A stretch of 64,000 nucleotides of DNA from Bradyrhizobium cenepequi (GTDB lineage Bacteria > Pseudomonadota > Alphaproteobacteria > Rhizobiales > Xanthobacteraceae), in contig NZ_JAGKJI010000016.1 in NCBI RefSeq assembly GCF_020329485.1, positions 62,001-126,000 of the forward strand. Direction: 5' to 3'. Each line of letters begins with the position of its first letter. Position 1 is the first letter of the stretch. Positions 7,954-15,438 of the stretch are shown one piece after another. The position numbers and the translations under genes are program-made. Below the pieces are notes generated by a model. That model was given only the letters and a program-made list of their open reading frames with translations, was not told where the DNA came from and ran no database searches.

Positions 7954-9123
7954 TTGCGGTCAAAGGTAGCAATCATAGGCGCAGGTCCGGCAGGATTGTT
8001 GCTTGGGCAACTACTTCACGCCTATGGGGTCGACAATGTCATCCTGGAGCGGCAGACGGCCGACTATGTGCTTGGGCGCATCCGCGCCGGCCTCCTGGAG
8101 GAGGGCACGGTCAGGCTACTCGACGAAGTCGGCGCCGGGATGCGTGCCCATCGCGAAGGCCTGATCCATCACGGGCTGGAACTCGCCTTCGGCGGCGCTC
8201 GCCATCGCATCGACATGCATGCTGCGACCGGCAAGACGGTCATGATCTACGGCCAGACCGAAGTGACGCTCGATTTGATGAACGCGCGGCAGAAGGCCGG
8301 GCTCACCACCATCTACCAGGCCGCCGACGTCCAGCCGCATGATTTCGACACCGACCATCCGCGCGTCAGCTATGTAAAGGACGGCAAAGCGGGCGAGATC
8401 GCCTGCGACTTCATTGCGGGCTGCGACGGTTTCCACGGCGTCAGCCGCGCCAGCGTACCGGCTTCCGCAATCAAAACCTATGAGCGGATCTATCCGTTCG
8501 GCTGGCTCGGCATCCTCTCGGATACGCCGCCAGTTTCGCATGAGCTGATCTACAACAACCACGAGCGCGGCTTCGCGCTGTGCACGATGCGGTCGATGCA
8601 CCGCAGCCGCTATTACGTGCAGTGTCCGCTCGACGATCATATCGACCAATGGTCCGATGAGCGGTTCTGGGACGAGTTGAAGCGGCGGCTCGACCAGAAG
8701 GCGGCGGACGAACTCGTCACCGGGCCTTCGATCGAAAAGAGCATCGCGCCGCTGCGCAGCTTCGTCGCCGAGCCGATGCGCTTCGGCAGGATGTTCCTGG
8801 CCGGCGACGCCGCGCATATCGTGCCGCCGACCGGCGCCAAGGGATTGAACCTCGCCGCCAGCGACGTCCACTACCTCTCACAGGCGCTGCGCGAATATTA
8901 CGACGAGAAATCCTCCGCCTGCATCAACAATTATTCCGCAAAGGCGCTGGCGCGGGTCTGGAAGGCGGTGCGCTTCTCCTGGTGGATGACCTCAATGCTG
9001 CACAAATTCCCCGACCAGGGCGAATTCGGTGCACGGATCCAGCTCGCCGAGCTGGAGTATCTCGTCAGCTCCAAGGCGGCGTCGACGTCGCTGTCGGAGA
9101 ATTACGTCGGCCTGCCGTTGTAG
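7954..9123 (+). CDS. pobA: 4-hydroxybenzoate 3-monooxygenase
   Basis: 389 residues, as expected for this FAD enzyme, which uses NADPH and O2 to turn 4-hydroxybenzoate into protocatechuate. Seen: the GxGxxG motif in VAIIGAGPAGLLLGQLL, the PobA-typical GRIRAGLLEEGTVRLL, the DG motif in GCDGFHGVSR, the PobA-typical TMRSMHRSRYYVQ, and the GD motif in MFLAGDAAHIVPPTGAKGLNLA that holds the FAD ribityl chain. The start is a TTG at 7954 with GGAGGAG 6 bases upstream; no ATG fits. It is divergent from a TRAP uptake operon. The protocatechuate ring-cleavage genes are not in the window. Confidence 0.95.
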   Translation: MRSKVAIIGAGPAGLLLGQLLHAYGVDNVILERQTADYVLGRIRAGLLEEGTVRLLDEVGAGMRAHREGLIHHGLELAFGGARHRIDMHAATGKTVMIYGQTEVTLDLMNARQKAGLTTIYQAADVQPHDFDTDHPRVSYVKDGKAGEIACDFIAGCDGFHGVSRASVPASAIKTYERIYPFGWLGILSDTPPVSHELIYNNHERGFALCTMRSMHRSRYYVQCPLDDHIDQWSDERFWDELKRRLDQKAADELVTGPSIEKSIAPLRSFVAEPMRFGRMFLAGDAAHIVPPTGAKGLNLAASDVHYLSQALREYYDEKSSACINNYSAKALARVWKAVRFSWWMTSMLHKFPDQGEFGARIQLAELEYLVSSKAASTSLSENYVGLPL

Positions 9124-9127
9124 AATC

Positions 9128-9215
9128 GTAGGGTGGGTAGAGCGAAGCGAAACCCACCACCCTCGAGACATTGAGTGCGATTTGATGGGTTTCGCTTCGC
9201 TCTACCCATCCTACG
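9128..9215. repeat. intergenic inverted repeat, GGGTAGAGCGAAGCGAAACCCA family
   Basis: The left arm GTAGGGTGGGTAGAGCGAAG and the right arm CTTCGCTCTACCCATCCTAC are inverse copies around a 30-base middle. The same element lies at 24097 and 25351. It follows pobA directly. Confidence 0.8.
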
Positions 9216-9223
9216 GGCGACAC

Positions 9224-9253
9224 CGTCATTGCGAGCGCAGCGAAGCAATGACG
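9224..9253. repeat. short inverted repeat CGTCATTGC...GCAATGACG
   Basis: Arms CGTCATTGC and GCAATGACG enclose GAGCGCAGCGAA. It is a shortened member of the family at 302-390 and abuts the previous repeat. Confidence 0.75.
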
Positions 9254-9371
9254 AAATGCGGTGATCCGTTTCAAACATCCGCGCAGACGCCGTTTAAAAC
9301 TTTGTATGCGGTGAAACTGTCATCGACATCGCGTTCAATGGCGTCGAGAGCACCAGACATACGAGCCGACC

Positions 9372-9824
9372 ATGAGCACCGATACTTCCGTCATCGCCGA
9401 CGTTCCTGAAAGCTTTGAGCCTCACTTCCGCAAGAGCCCGCTTACCGATCCCTGGGAACCGCTTTATTCGAAACGCACTGAAAGGGCCGTGATCATGGGG
9501 CTCAGGCTCGCAAAGCCGCACACCAACTCGCGCGGTCTGATCCATGGTGGATTGATCGCGGCGCTTGCCGACAACGCGATGGGCTATAGCTGCGCCCAAG
9601 TGATGGGCTGGACATCCTCGCTGGTGACAGTCTCGCTTGCGGTCGATTTCATCGGCACCGCCGAGATCGGGCAGTGGCTCGCGGTCGAGACCGATGTGAT
9701 CAAGACCGGCAGCACCATCTGTTTCGCGCAGAGCCTAGTGAAGGTCGACGACGTCATCATCGCTCGCGCCAACGGAACGTTTCGCGTGATGCCGAAGAGA
9801 GATGGCGCTCCAGAGCGCGCGTAG
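9372..9824 (+). CDS. PaaI/hotdog-fold thioesterase
   Basis: 150 residues with the single hotdog domain of the PaaI/YbgC-like 4HBT superfamily. PHTNSRGLIHGGLIAALADNAMGY contains the HGG motif and the acidic residue of the helix (here Asp in LADNAMG) that act in thioester hydrolysis, followed by VSLAVDFIGTAEIGQ and the final strands GSTICFAQSLVKVDD and ARANGTFRV. It would release CoA from an acyl- or aroyl-CoA. It follows pobA on the same strand after about 250 bases holding two repeats, so it is probably a separate unit. Confidence 0.9.
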   Translation: MSTDTSVIADVPESFEPHFRKSPLTDPWEPLYSKRTERAVIMGLRLAKPHTNSRGLIHGGLIAALADNAMGYSCAQVMGWTSSLVTVSLAVDFIGTAEIGQWLAVETDVIKTGSTICFAQSLVKVDDVIIARANGTFRVMPKRDGAPERA

Positions 9825-9831
9825 CACGACC

Positions 9832-10725
9832 TCAGGCAAACTTCCAATCCGCGGTCTCGGTCACCAGATCGATGAAGGTGCGTACCTTGGCCGAGAGCAG
9901 GCGCGAGGTCGGATAGACGATGTGGATCGGCAGCGGCGGCTGCTCGAATTTCGCCAGCACGATTCTGAGCCGCCCTGCCTTCAGCGAAGCAGCCGCCTGA
10001 TAGGCGAGTACCCGCGTCAGACCGCCTCCGGCTTCGGCATATTGAATCGCGGCATCGGCGCTGTTGGATGAAAAGCGCGGGCTCGGCGAAACGCGAACCT
10101 CCTGCCCTTCCTCGAGGAAGCGCCAGTCCGGCGCCGCCGTCATGGCGCCGAACTGAATGGTGTCATGCGCTGGTATATCCGCGGGCCGGCCCGGCTCGCC
10201 GCGGGCGCTCAGATACCCCTTCGACGCCACCACGATGCGCCGCATCTCGCCGACGTGACGTGCAACAAGCGTCGAATCCGGCAGATGTCCGATCCTGACG
10301 GCAAGATCGACGCCCTCCTCCACGAGGTTGATCATGCGGTCGGAGAGCCTGAGGTCGGCGCCGACATCGGGATAGCGCTTCAGATAGGCCGTCACCATGG
10401 GGCTGACATGCAGGCGGCCGAAGCCGACCGGCGCCGAGATCACCAATCGTCCGGCCGGCCGCGTGCGTTCGCCTTCAACGGCCTCCTCGGCTTCTTCGAG
10501 ATCGGCAAGAATGCGCCGCGCACGCTCCAGATAGCGGGAGCCGGCATCGGTCAGGGTCACGGATCGCGTGGTTCGCTGCAATAACCGGGCGCCAAGCCGC
10601 TCCTCCAGCGCCGCGATCAGTCGGGTTACCGCCGATGGCGACAGCCCGAGCTTTCGCGCCGCAGGGGCAAAGCCCTGCAGATCGGCCACGGCAACGAAGG
10701 TCTGCATGGCATCAATGCGGTCCAT
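9832..10725 (-). CDS. LysR family transcriptional regulator
   Basis: 297 residues. The N-terminal winged helix-turn-helix (about 1-60) reads FVAVADLQGFAPAARKLGLSPSAVTRLIAALEERLGARL, followed by the effector-binding domain opening RLVISAPVGFGRLHVSP. The start at 10725 (MDRIDAMQTF) is chosen because the helix-turn-helix of this family begins within about 20 residues of the start; the open frame extends 48 codons further without family likeness. It is divergent from a PPOX-fold gene with 119 bases between. LysR proteins usually control the divergent neighbour, so that gene is the likely target. Confidence 0.95.
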   Translation of the reverse strand: MDRIDAMQTFVAVADLQGFAPAARKLGLSPSAVTRLIAALEERLGARLLQRTTRSVTLTDAGSRYLERARRILADLEEAEEAVEGERTRPAGRLVISAPVGFGRLHVSPMVTAYLKRYPDVGADLRLSDRMINLVEEGVDLAVRIGHLPDSTLVARHVGEMRRIVVASKGYLSARGEPGRPADIPAHDTIQFGAMTAAPDWRFLEEGQEVRVSPSPRFSSNSADAAIQYAEAGGGLTRVLAYQAAASLKAGRLRIVLAKFEQPPLPIHIVYPTSRLLSAKVRTFIDLVTETADWKFA

Positions 10726-10844
10726 GGCATTATTGCATAGTCCGCAACAGTGAAGTGTCAATCGCCTTAATTGTTTAACTCGGGAGTCCATCCCACTTTG
10801 AGCCGTGGAAGAACGCTTTGGCGCTCCGTGCCAGGGAGGCTCAA

Positions 10845-11480
10845 ATGTCCGATACCGACATTTATCCAAGCGACGTCGCCTTCACGCCGGCGGTGAAGGC
10901 GATCCAGGCGCGCAAAGGGTCGCGCGAGGCCTATGCCCAGGTCGAACAACGCGGCTGGCGCACCGAGATCGACCTCAATCTCGCGGCCTTCCTCGCCAAC
11001 ACCAACAGTTTCTATTTCGCGACCGCCTCAGCCGACGGCCAGCCCTATATCCAGCACCGCGGCGGACCGAAGGGATTCATCAAGGTCCTGGACGCCAGCA
11101 CCATCGCGTTCGCCGACTTCAGGGGCAACCGGCAGTACATCACGCAAGGCAACCTGTCGGAGAATCCGAAGGCGTATATCTTCGTGATGGATTACGCGCA
11201 TCGCAGACGCGTCAAGCTGTGGGGGGAAGCGCGCGTGGTCGACGATGACCCGGCGCTGACGCAATCGCTGATGCCCGGGGATTACAGGGCCCGGCCCGAG
11301 CAGGTGATCCTGTTCAAGATATCGGCCTGGGACACCAACTGCCCGCAGCACATTCCGCAGAAGTTCGATGCCGCCGATGTGGCGGAGGCATTGGCCGCAC
11401 GTGACGTACGCATCGCCGAGCTCGAGGCAGAGGTGGCGGCACTGAAGGGCCAGCTCCAGCCTGCAACTCACCTTAGTTAA
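10845..11480 (+). CDS. pyridoxamine 5'-phosphate oxidase family (PPOX-fold) protein
   Basis: 211 residues. The central split-barrel flavin-binding domain (about 35-165) shows NTNSFYFATASADGQPYIQHRGG, then GFIKVLDASTIAFADFRGNRQYITQGNLSENPKAYIFVMDY, the usual FMN-contacting strands of this family. The C-terminal end (RDVRIAELEAEVAALKGQL) is a short coiled coil, a known add-on in some bacterial members. The start at 10845 has AGGGAGG 6 bases upstream. True PNPOx function is unlikely; such proteins are usually flavin-linked reductases. The stop overlaps the convergent GST stop by 4 bases. Probably under the divergent LysR gene. Confidence 0.9.
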   Translation: MSDTDIYPSDVAFTPAVKAIQARKGSREAYAQVEQRGWRTEIDLNLAAFLANTNSFYFATASADGQPYIQHRGGPKGFIKVLDASTIAFADFRGNRQYITQGNLSENPKAYIFVMDYAHRRRVKLWGEARVVDDDPALTQSLMPGDYRARPEQVILFKISAWDTNCPQHIPQKFDAADVAEALAARDVRIAELEAEVAALKGQLQPATHLS

Positions 11481-12205
11481 GCAGCCTCGCGCAGCGGCGA
11501 CCAAGCGAACTCCGGATAATACTGTCTCATCATCCGATCAACATAGTCGGTGAGATTCCTGAACTTCTCGGTCTGCGCGCGTAGCGGGGAGTCGAAAAAG
11601 GGGGTGAGGATTCCCGCAAGCGCCCCGAATGCGGTGGCATCAGTGCCGCACGGCGCATCGCCCATCAGATACGGTTTGTCCCCGAGCTGAACGGAAAGCG
11701 CAAACAGCGAGCGGATGGCGAGGTCGACGTCCTCATCGGGTGCATGGCGGCCGAGGCCCGAGAGCAGATAGTTCTCGGCGACGCGGAATTGTGCGTCCTC
11801 GCGCAATTTCTCGCGCAGATGCTCCGGCGCGCCGTCGAAGAAATGCGCCGGCCCCTTGGCAAAATTGGTTTCATCGACCCAGCGCGCGCCGACCATGGCC
11901 CAATAGACGTGGTGCTCGATCATCCGTTCGAACGCCCAGGCCTGCGCGCGCGCCTGCAGGCTCAAGGGCGCATCGAAGTCGAAGCCGTATTTGCCTTCGA
12001 TATGCGCGCGGATGAAGGTCGAATCGGCGATCGTCTCCGCCTCGTCCCGGATATAGGGCAATTGCCCCTTCGGCGAACTCGGCGGCATCGCCTTTTCCTT
12101 GCAATAGGCAAGCCCCGCCATTTTCAATTGAACCTCGGTCTTGGTCACGAAGGGGCTGATTTCCGGCAAGCCGAACCCCGGACCGAAGCCATGGAGAATG
12201 ATCAT
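11477..12205 (-). CDS. glutathione S-transferase family protein
   Basis: 242 residues. The N-terminal thioredoxin-like half has PPSSPKGQLPYIRDEAETIADSTFIRAHIE, in which LPYI holds the cis-Pro and ADST replaces the ES glutathione-binding pair. The C-terminal half has DLAIRSLFALSVQLGDKPYLMGDAPCGTDATAFG, matching the metaxin/Tom37-like GST group with the conserved Asp. The start is the ATG at 12205, as GGGAGG lies 6 bases upstream. A near-perfect 30-base palindrome begins 45 bases upstream, and a matching site lies before the divergent WYL regulator. This makes the gene the probable target of that regulator. Confidence 0.9.
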   Translation of the reverse strand: MIILHGFGPGFGLPEISPFVTKTEVQLKMAGLAYCKEKAMPPSSPKGQLPYIRDEAETIADSTFIRAHIEGKYGFDFDAPLSLQARAQAWAFERMIEHHVYWAMVGARWVDETNFAKGPAHFFDGAPEHLREKLREDAQFRVAENYLLSGLGRHAPDEDVDLAIRSLFALSVQLGDKPYLMGDAPCGTDATAFGALAGILTPFFDSPLRAQTEKFRNLTDYVDRMMRQYYPEFAWSPLREAA

Positions 12206-12249
12206 CTGGAGCCTCCCAATTTCCAAGAACGATGCCCAAACCTAGCGGC

Positions 12250-12279
12250 CCCCTGCTGCCACCATGGTGTCAGCAGGGG
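12250..12279. promoter_or_regulatory. palindromic operator-like site 1, upstream of GST
   Basis: A 30-base inverted repeat centred between 12264 and 12265; 14 of 15 base pairs are complementary. The core is CTGCTGCCA, six bases, TGTCAGCAG, flanked by CCCC and GGGG. The same 9+9 half-sites with the same 6-base spacing recur at 12561-12584. Seen directly; the role as an operator is inferred. Confidence 0.7.
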
Positions 12280-12560
12280 TAAAATGGGTGGCCAAACGGG
12301 CCCGTTTCACGAGACGACGGCTGCGAAAAACCAGCTGCCTCCCGCCGGCCGCGAGCAGGGCCACGATCGAACGCAAGGCCAGTTCGATGAGCGCCCATCG
12401 GAGATCGGAGGAGACGGTGTGGATCGTGACGAGCTGTTCCAACGTAAAGATTTGGGCTCGCCTAAACCTTCCAAGACGGCTATCGAGGCCGCCCCTACCA
12501 AGAGGATTCAGCATGGACAAATTCCCTTCAGTTGAGGTGTTGTCCAGTTATAGCCACCCC
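12280..12560. other. intergenic stretch between the two palindromes
   Basis: About 280 bases between the two operator-like sites. A minus-strand open frame (about 12242-12520, 92 codons) has a hydrophobic stretch near its middle, but it would run through site 1, lacks a convincing ribosome site and is not recognised. No gene is supported here. Confidence 0.3.
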
Positions 12561-12584
12561 CTGCTGCCAACATTCTGTCAGCAG
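12561..12584. promoter_or_regulatory. palindromic operator-like site 2, upstream of WYL regulator
   Basis: CTGCTGCCA, ACATTC, TGTCAGCAG; 9 of 12 positions pair. The outer 18 bases are identical to site 1 at 12253-12276. It ends 60 bases before the WYL regulator start codon, which fits autoregulation. Confidence 0.7.
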
Positions 12585-12644
12585 CGGCGAGGCCGATCTT
12601 GGGAAAATCGACGGCCCGGAACCGACCAGCTAAAGAGACCGACC

Positions 12645-13343
12645 ATGAGACGCGCCGACCGGCTGTTTCAGATCATCCAGGTGCTTCGGCGCACCCGCAA
12701 ACCGCTGACCGCGGATGCGATCGCCGCCGAACTCGAGACATCCAAGCGCACGATCTATCGCGACATCGCGACCCTGATCGAGCAGCGCGTGCCGATTCGC
12801 GGCGAAGCCGGCATGGGCTACATCCTGGAAAAGGGATTCGACCTGCCGCCCCTGATGCTCACCCCCGACGAGATCGAGGCCTGCGTGCTCGGCGCGAGCT
12901 GGGTGACGGGCCACGCCGATCCGGCGCTGGCGCGCGCCGCGCAGGATCTGATGGCGAAGATCGCCGATACCGTGCCGGAACGCTTGCGGCCATTCGTGCT
13001 TGAACCCGCAAGCCGCGCCCGCTCGGCGTGGAACCGGGAGCCCGACCGCATCGACATGGTGCGGACACGCGCGCAGATCCACGACGGCAAGAAGATCACG
13101 CTCAACTATCGCGATGAACGTGGCCGGGACACCGAACGCACGATCTGGCCGATCGCGGTCGGCTATCACGAAGCGGTGCGGATCCTGGCGGCATGGTGCG
13201 AGCTACGGAAGGATTTCCGCAGTTTCCGCACCGACCGCGTGATCGACGCGACCTATCATGACGAGAAATATCCTGAACGGCGCGACCTGCTGCGGGCGCG
13301 CTGGCGCCGCAGCCTGGTCTGGGAAGCGCCGAAGGACATCTGA
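12645..13343 (+). CDS. WYL-domain (YafY family) transcriptional regulator
   Basis: 232 residues. The N-terminal DeoR-like helix-turn-helix reads RRADRLFQIIQVLRRTRKPLTADAIAAELETSKRTIYRDIATL, followed by EAGMGYILEKGFDLPPLMLTPDEIEAC, the linker typical of YafY proteins. The WYL domain begins around residue 145 (IHDGKKITLNYRDERGRDTERTIWPIAVGY); the W-Y-L triad is varied. The ATG at 12645 is used because the helix-turn-helix starts right after it, although the frame is open 127 codons further upstream through the palindrome. The stop overlaps the next start by one base (TGATG). WYL regulators often sense small ligands and control an adjacent gene; the divergent GST is the candidate. Confidence 0.93.
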   Translation: MRRADRLFQIIQVLRRTRKPLTADAIAAELETSKRTIYRDIATLIEQRVPIRGEAGMGYILEKGFDLPPLMLTPDEIEACVLGASWVTGHADPALARAAQDLMAKIADTVPERLRPFVLEPASRARSAWNREPDRIDMVRTRAQIHDGKKITLNYRDERGRDTERTIWPIAVGYHEAVRILAAWCELRKDFRSFRTDRVIDATYHDEKYPERRDLLRARWRRSLVWEAPKDI

Positions 13344-13651
13344 TGGCAATCGAAAATCCCTGCCAAGCCTGCGGTGCGTGCTGCTTCTATTCGGAGAACT
13401 GGCCGCGCTTCACCATCGAGGATGACGCGGAGCTCGACCTGATCCCGCAGCGATACGTCAATGCAAGGCAATCCGGCATGCGCTGCGACGGCGACCGCTG
13501 CTCGGCGCTGTCAGGCGACATCGGCGTGGCCACGAGCTGCGCGATCTATGCGGTGCGGCCCGAGGTCTGCCGCACCTGCATGCCCGGCGACGCCGAATGC
13601 ACGATGGCACGACGCCGGCACGGATTGCCGGCGTTGGCAGTTGAATCGTAG
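13343..13651 (+). CDS. YkgJ-type cysteine cluster protein
   Basis: 102 residues. Cys7, Cys10, Cys13 and Cys14 form the CxxCxxCC motif near the N-terminus, and further cysteines follow in MRCDGDRCSAL and SCAIYAVRPEVCRTCMPG. This is the zinc- or iron-chelating domain of the YkgJ/UPF0153 family, whose members are thought to bind a metal or Fe-S cluster. Translation is coupled to the WYL regulator by TGATG overlap, so both are on one transcript. The link between the regulator and this metal-binding protein is unexplained. Confidence 0.88.
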   Translation: MAIENPCQACGACCFYSENWPRFTIEDDAELDLIPQRYVNARQSGMRCDGDRCSALSGDIGVATSCAIYAVRPEVCRTCMPGDAECTMARRRHGLPALAVES

Positions 13652-13681
13652 GATCATAGCCCGGATGTAGCGGGAGTCCTT

Positions 13682-13797
13682 CATAGTGAGGAGGCGCGAA
13701 GCGCCGTCTCCGGACGATGCTTCGCATCGCCGGGAGAACCATGAGGCCCGTGGCCCATCCCTTGAGACGCCGCTTTGCGGCTCCTCGGGATGAGGGA
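13682..13797. repeat. intergenic inverted repeat, GTGAGGAGGCGC family
   Basis: The left arm has AGTGAGGAGGCGCGAAGCGCCGTCTC and the right arm GAGACGCCGCTTTGCGGCTCCTCGGGATGAGG. The same family is at 22716-22817. It follows the YkgJ-type gene. Confidence 0.7.
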
Positions 13798-13822
13798 GAG
13801 TTCGTGGCCCGTACGTATGGGC

Positions 13823-14221
13823 TCAGGCAGTCACGGTCTCCGCAACCTCTTCCTCGTCGATCTCGTCGACGATCGGCACAAAGGTCGCGAGCGGCTTGGT
13901 CGACAGTGTGATCGGCTTGCGGCCGCCATGCGAGGGCGTTGCAGAGCGGGCCGGTTGGCGGGACAGTTTATAAAGGCTGCTGCCGACGTGGCCGCCGAAA
14001 TAGACGAGGTCGCGTTCGCTGCAGCTCGCGGCGATCGCCAGCGCCAGCGAATGCAGATGATGGCGGTGATAGCAGAACAGCGCCAGCATGGCCCGGACAT
14101 CGGACGAGACGCTCTCAACCAGGGCCTGAAGGCCGGCGGGGTTGGCCCGGTACATTTGTCCGAGCAGCTCGTCGCGGACCGGGCAAACGTCGTTCTCGAA
14201 GGCGTTGCGGCTTGAAAACAT
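13823..14221 (-). CDS. conserved hypothetical protein
   Basis: 132 residues, not recognised. The start MFSSRNAFENDVCP is chosen from the strong ribosome site GAGGGAGAA; the open frame runs much further upstream without sense. The middle is helical with many His and Cys (ALFCYHRHHLHSLALAIAASCSERDLVYFGG), and the C-terminus is acidic (IVDEIDEEEVAETV). No signal peptide or membrane span is seen. The His/Cys content could bind metal, but this is speculation. Confidence 0.65.
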   Translation of the reverse strand: MFSSRNAFENDVCPVRDELLGQMYRANPAGLQALVESVSSDVRAMLALFCYHRHHLHSLALAIAASCSERDLVYFGGHVGSSLYKLSRQPARSATPSHGGRKPITLSTKPLATFVPIVDEIDEEEVAETVTA

Positions 14222-14385
14222 TGCAGTTCTCCCTCGTCCGGAAGATGCCGTGCAATTCTCTAACGAAGGGTTAACCACGGGCGCCACCAGCCGTCCGCGA
14301 TGATTGCCATTCTTGAGCGAATCGGAACGCCGCGCCTGACGACGCCAAGGCAACACGAATGTCTGCAGAGATCCGCCGACGCGAC

Positions 14386-14772
14386 TCAGTTCGCGGCCAT
14401 GAAGATCGCAAGGCCGAAACTGGTCAGGTGATGTAGCGCCTGATCGATGCCAATCAGTGACCAGAACCAGGGATGTTCGGTGGTGACGCCGAAGGTCGAG
14501 GTGGTGATTCCCTTGGCACGATCCACCGCAAGGTGGACGAAGAAATCGATAAAGGCGACGAACCAGAATCTCGGCGCGATCACCAGGATCAGGAGCAGCG
14601 AGGTCGCGAGATGCACGAGACAATGCGTGAATAAGGGCAGTGCCCAGCCGATCTTCTGATCCTTGCCGATTGCCATCCAGGAATTCTGCAGAAGGAAATC
14701 CGCCACGATGTGCTTGGCGGTTAGCAGCAGCATCCATCCGACCAGCGCTGCAACCGGGACCGACGACGACAT
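14386..14772 (-). CDS. DUF3307 family membrane protein
   Basis: 128 residues with four hydrophobic helices. The pattern LTAKHIVADFLLQNSWMAIGKDQK, then FTHCLVHLATSLLL, and FIDFFVHLAVDRAKG places conserved His, Asp, Gln and Lys residues near the membrane face, as in DUF3307 inner-membrane proteins of unknown role. The start ATG at 14772 (MSSSVPVAAL) is chosen because the hydrophobic core begins there. The ribosome site is weak. Isolated gene; upstream lies a long stretch without a supported gene. Confidence 0.82.
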   Translation of the reverse strand: MSSSVPVAALVGWMLLLTAKHIVADFLLQNSWMAIGKDQKIGWALPLFTHCLVHLATSLLLILVIAPRFWFVAFIDFFVHLAVDRAKGITTSTFGVTTEHPWFWSLIGIDQALHHLTSFGLAIFMAAN

Positions 14773-15438
14773 GGATGGAAACGACAAAGCTGACGCCCTT
14801 CGCTGCGACTGATGGAAAATGATGGAGAAGAACCGGACCTGGGTGTCAGCGCAACTTCTTAAACCCGCAATATTCAAAACCTGCGGCCATTTATGGCATC
14901 TCCCGCGCCCGAATGCACCTCTCGGCCCTCCAAAATTCATATGGTGTGGCCCTATGGCGATAGTGCTGCGGCATCGCCGCGCAGGCGATAAAGGTTAACG
15001 CGATGGCCGATGGCGATTTGTCCTCGGGCCCAAGTCGCGCGCAGGAGCGCTCGCCCAGTACGATCCCGATGTCTTGAACGCGACGCCATCGCCCATGGAA
15101 AAAAGCTGGAAAGACAAATAGATATCCCCTCCAAACAAGGCGGACGAAATGGGCTGCCCAAGAAGACCTTGCGAGATGACCCGAAACGCGCCTACGTCGC
15201 GGTGCAGCGACCGGCGCTGAGCGACCATTCCCGCCCAGCGACCTCCAGGCGTACGTGATACCAAGCGCAACCGCAGGCGAAGCATCGGATGCTCACCGTT
15301 TCCGACCCATCTGGCGTCCATAAGGGCGGGCCGGCTTGTAACCAGTGATCGCAAGTGCAGGAAACAACCGAAGCGATCGCTCGCTTCCAGCGACAGCAAG
15401 CGAGCAGATGGCAGCGCGCGATCACCGACCAGCCGGCA
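14773..15438. other. 666 bases without a supported gene
   Basis: Open frames on both strands overlap each other and none has a family likeness or good ribosome site. One minus-strand frame (about 15192-15350) reads PLWTPDGSETVSIRCFACGCAWYHV, which faintly resembles a small zinc-ribbon protein and could be the relic of one. No hairpin repeat of the families seen elsewhere is present. Confidence 0.4.

Noticed and set aside
10761..10780. TTAATTGTTTAA as a LysR box between the divergent genes
   Set aside because: The form is only weakly T-N11-A-like and A/T-rich matches are common; not strong enough to list as a site.
12264..12644. Extended N-terminus of the WYL regulator (127 more codons)
   Set aside because: It would translate through the palindromic site and has no family likeness; the helix-turn-helix begins right after the ATG at 12645.
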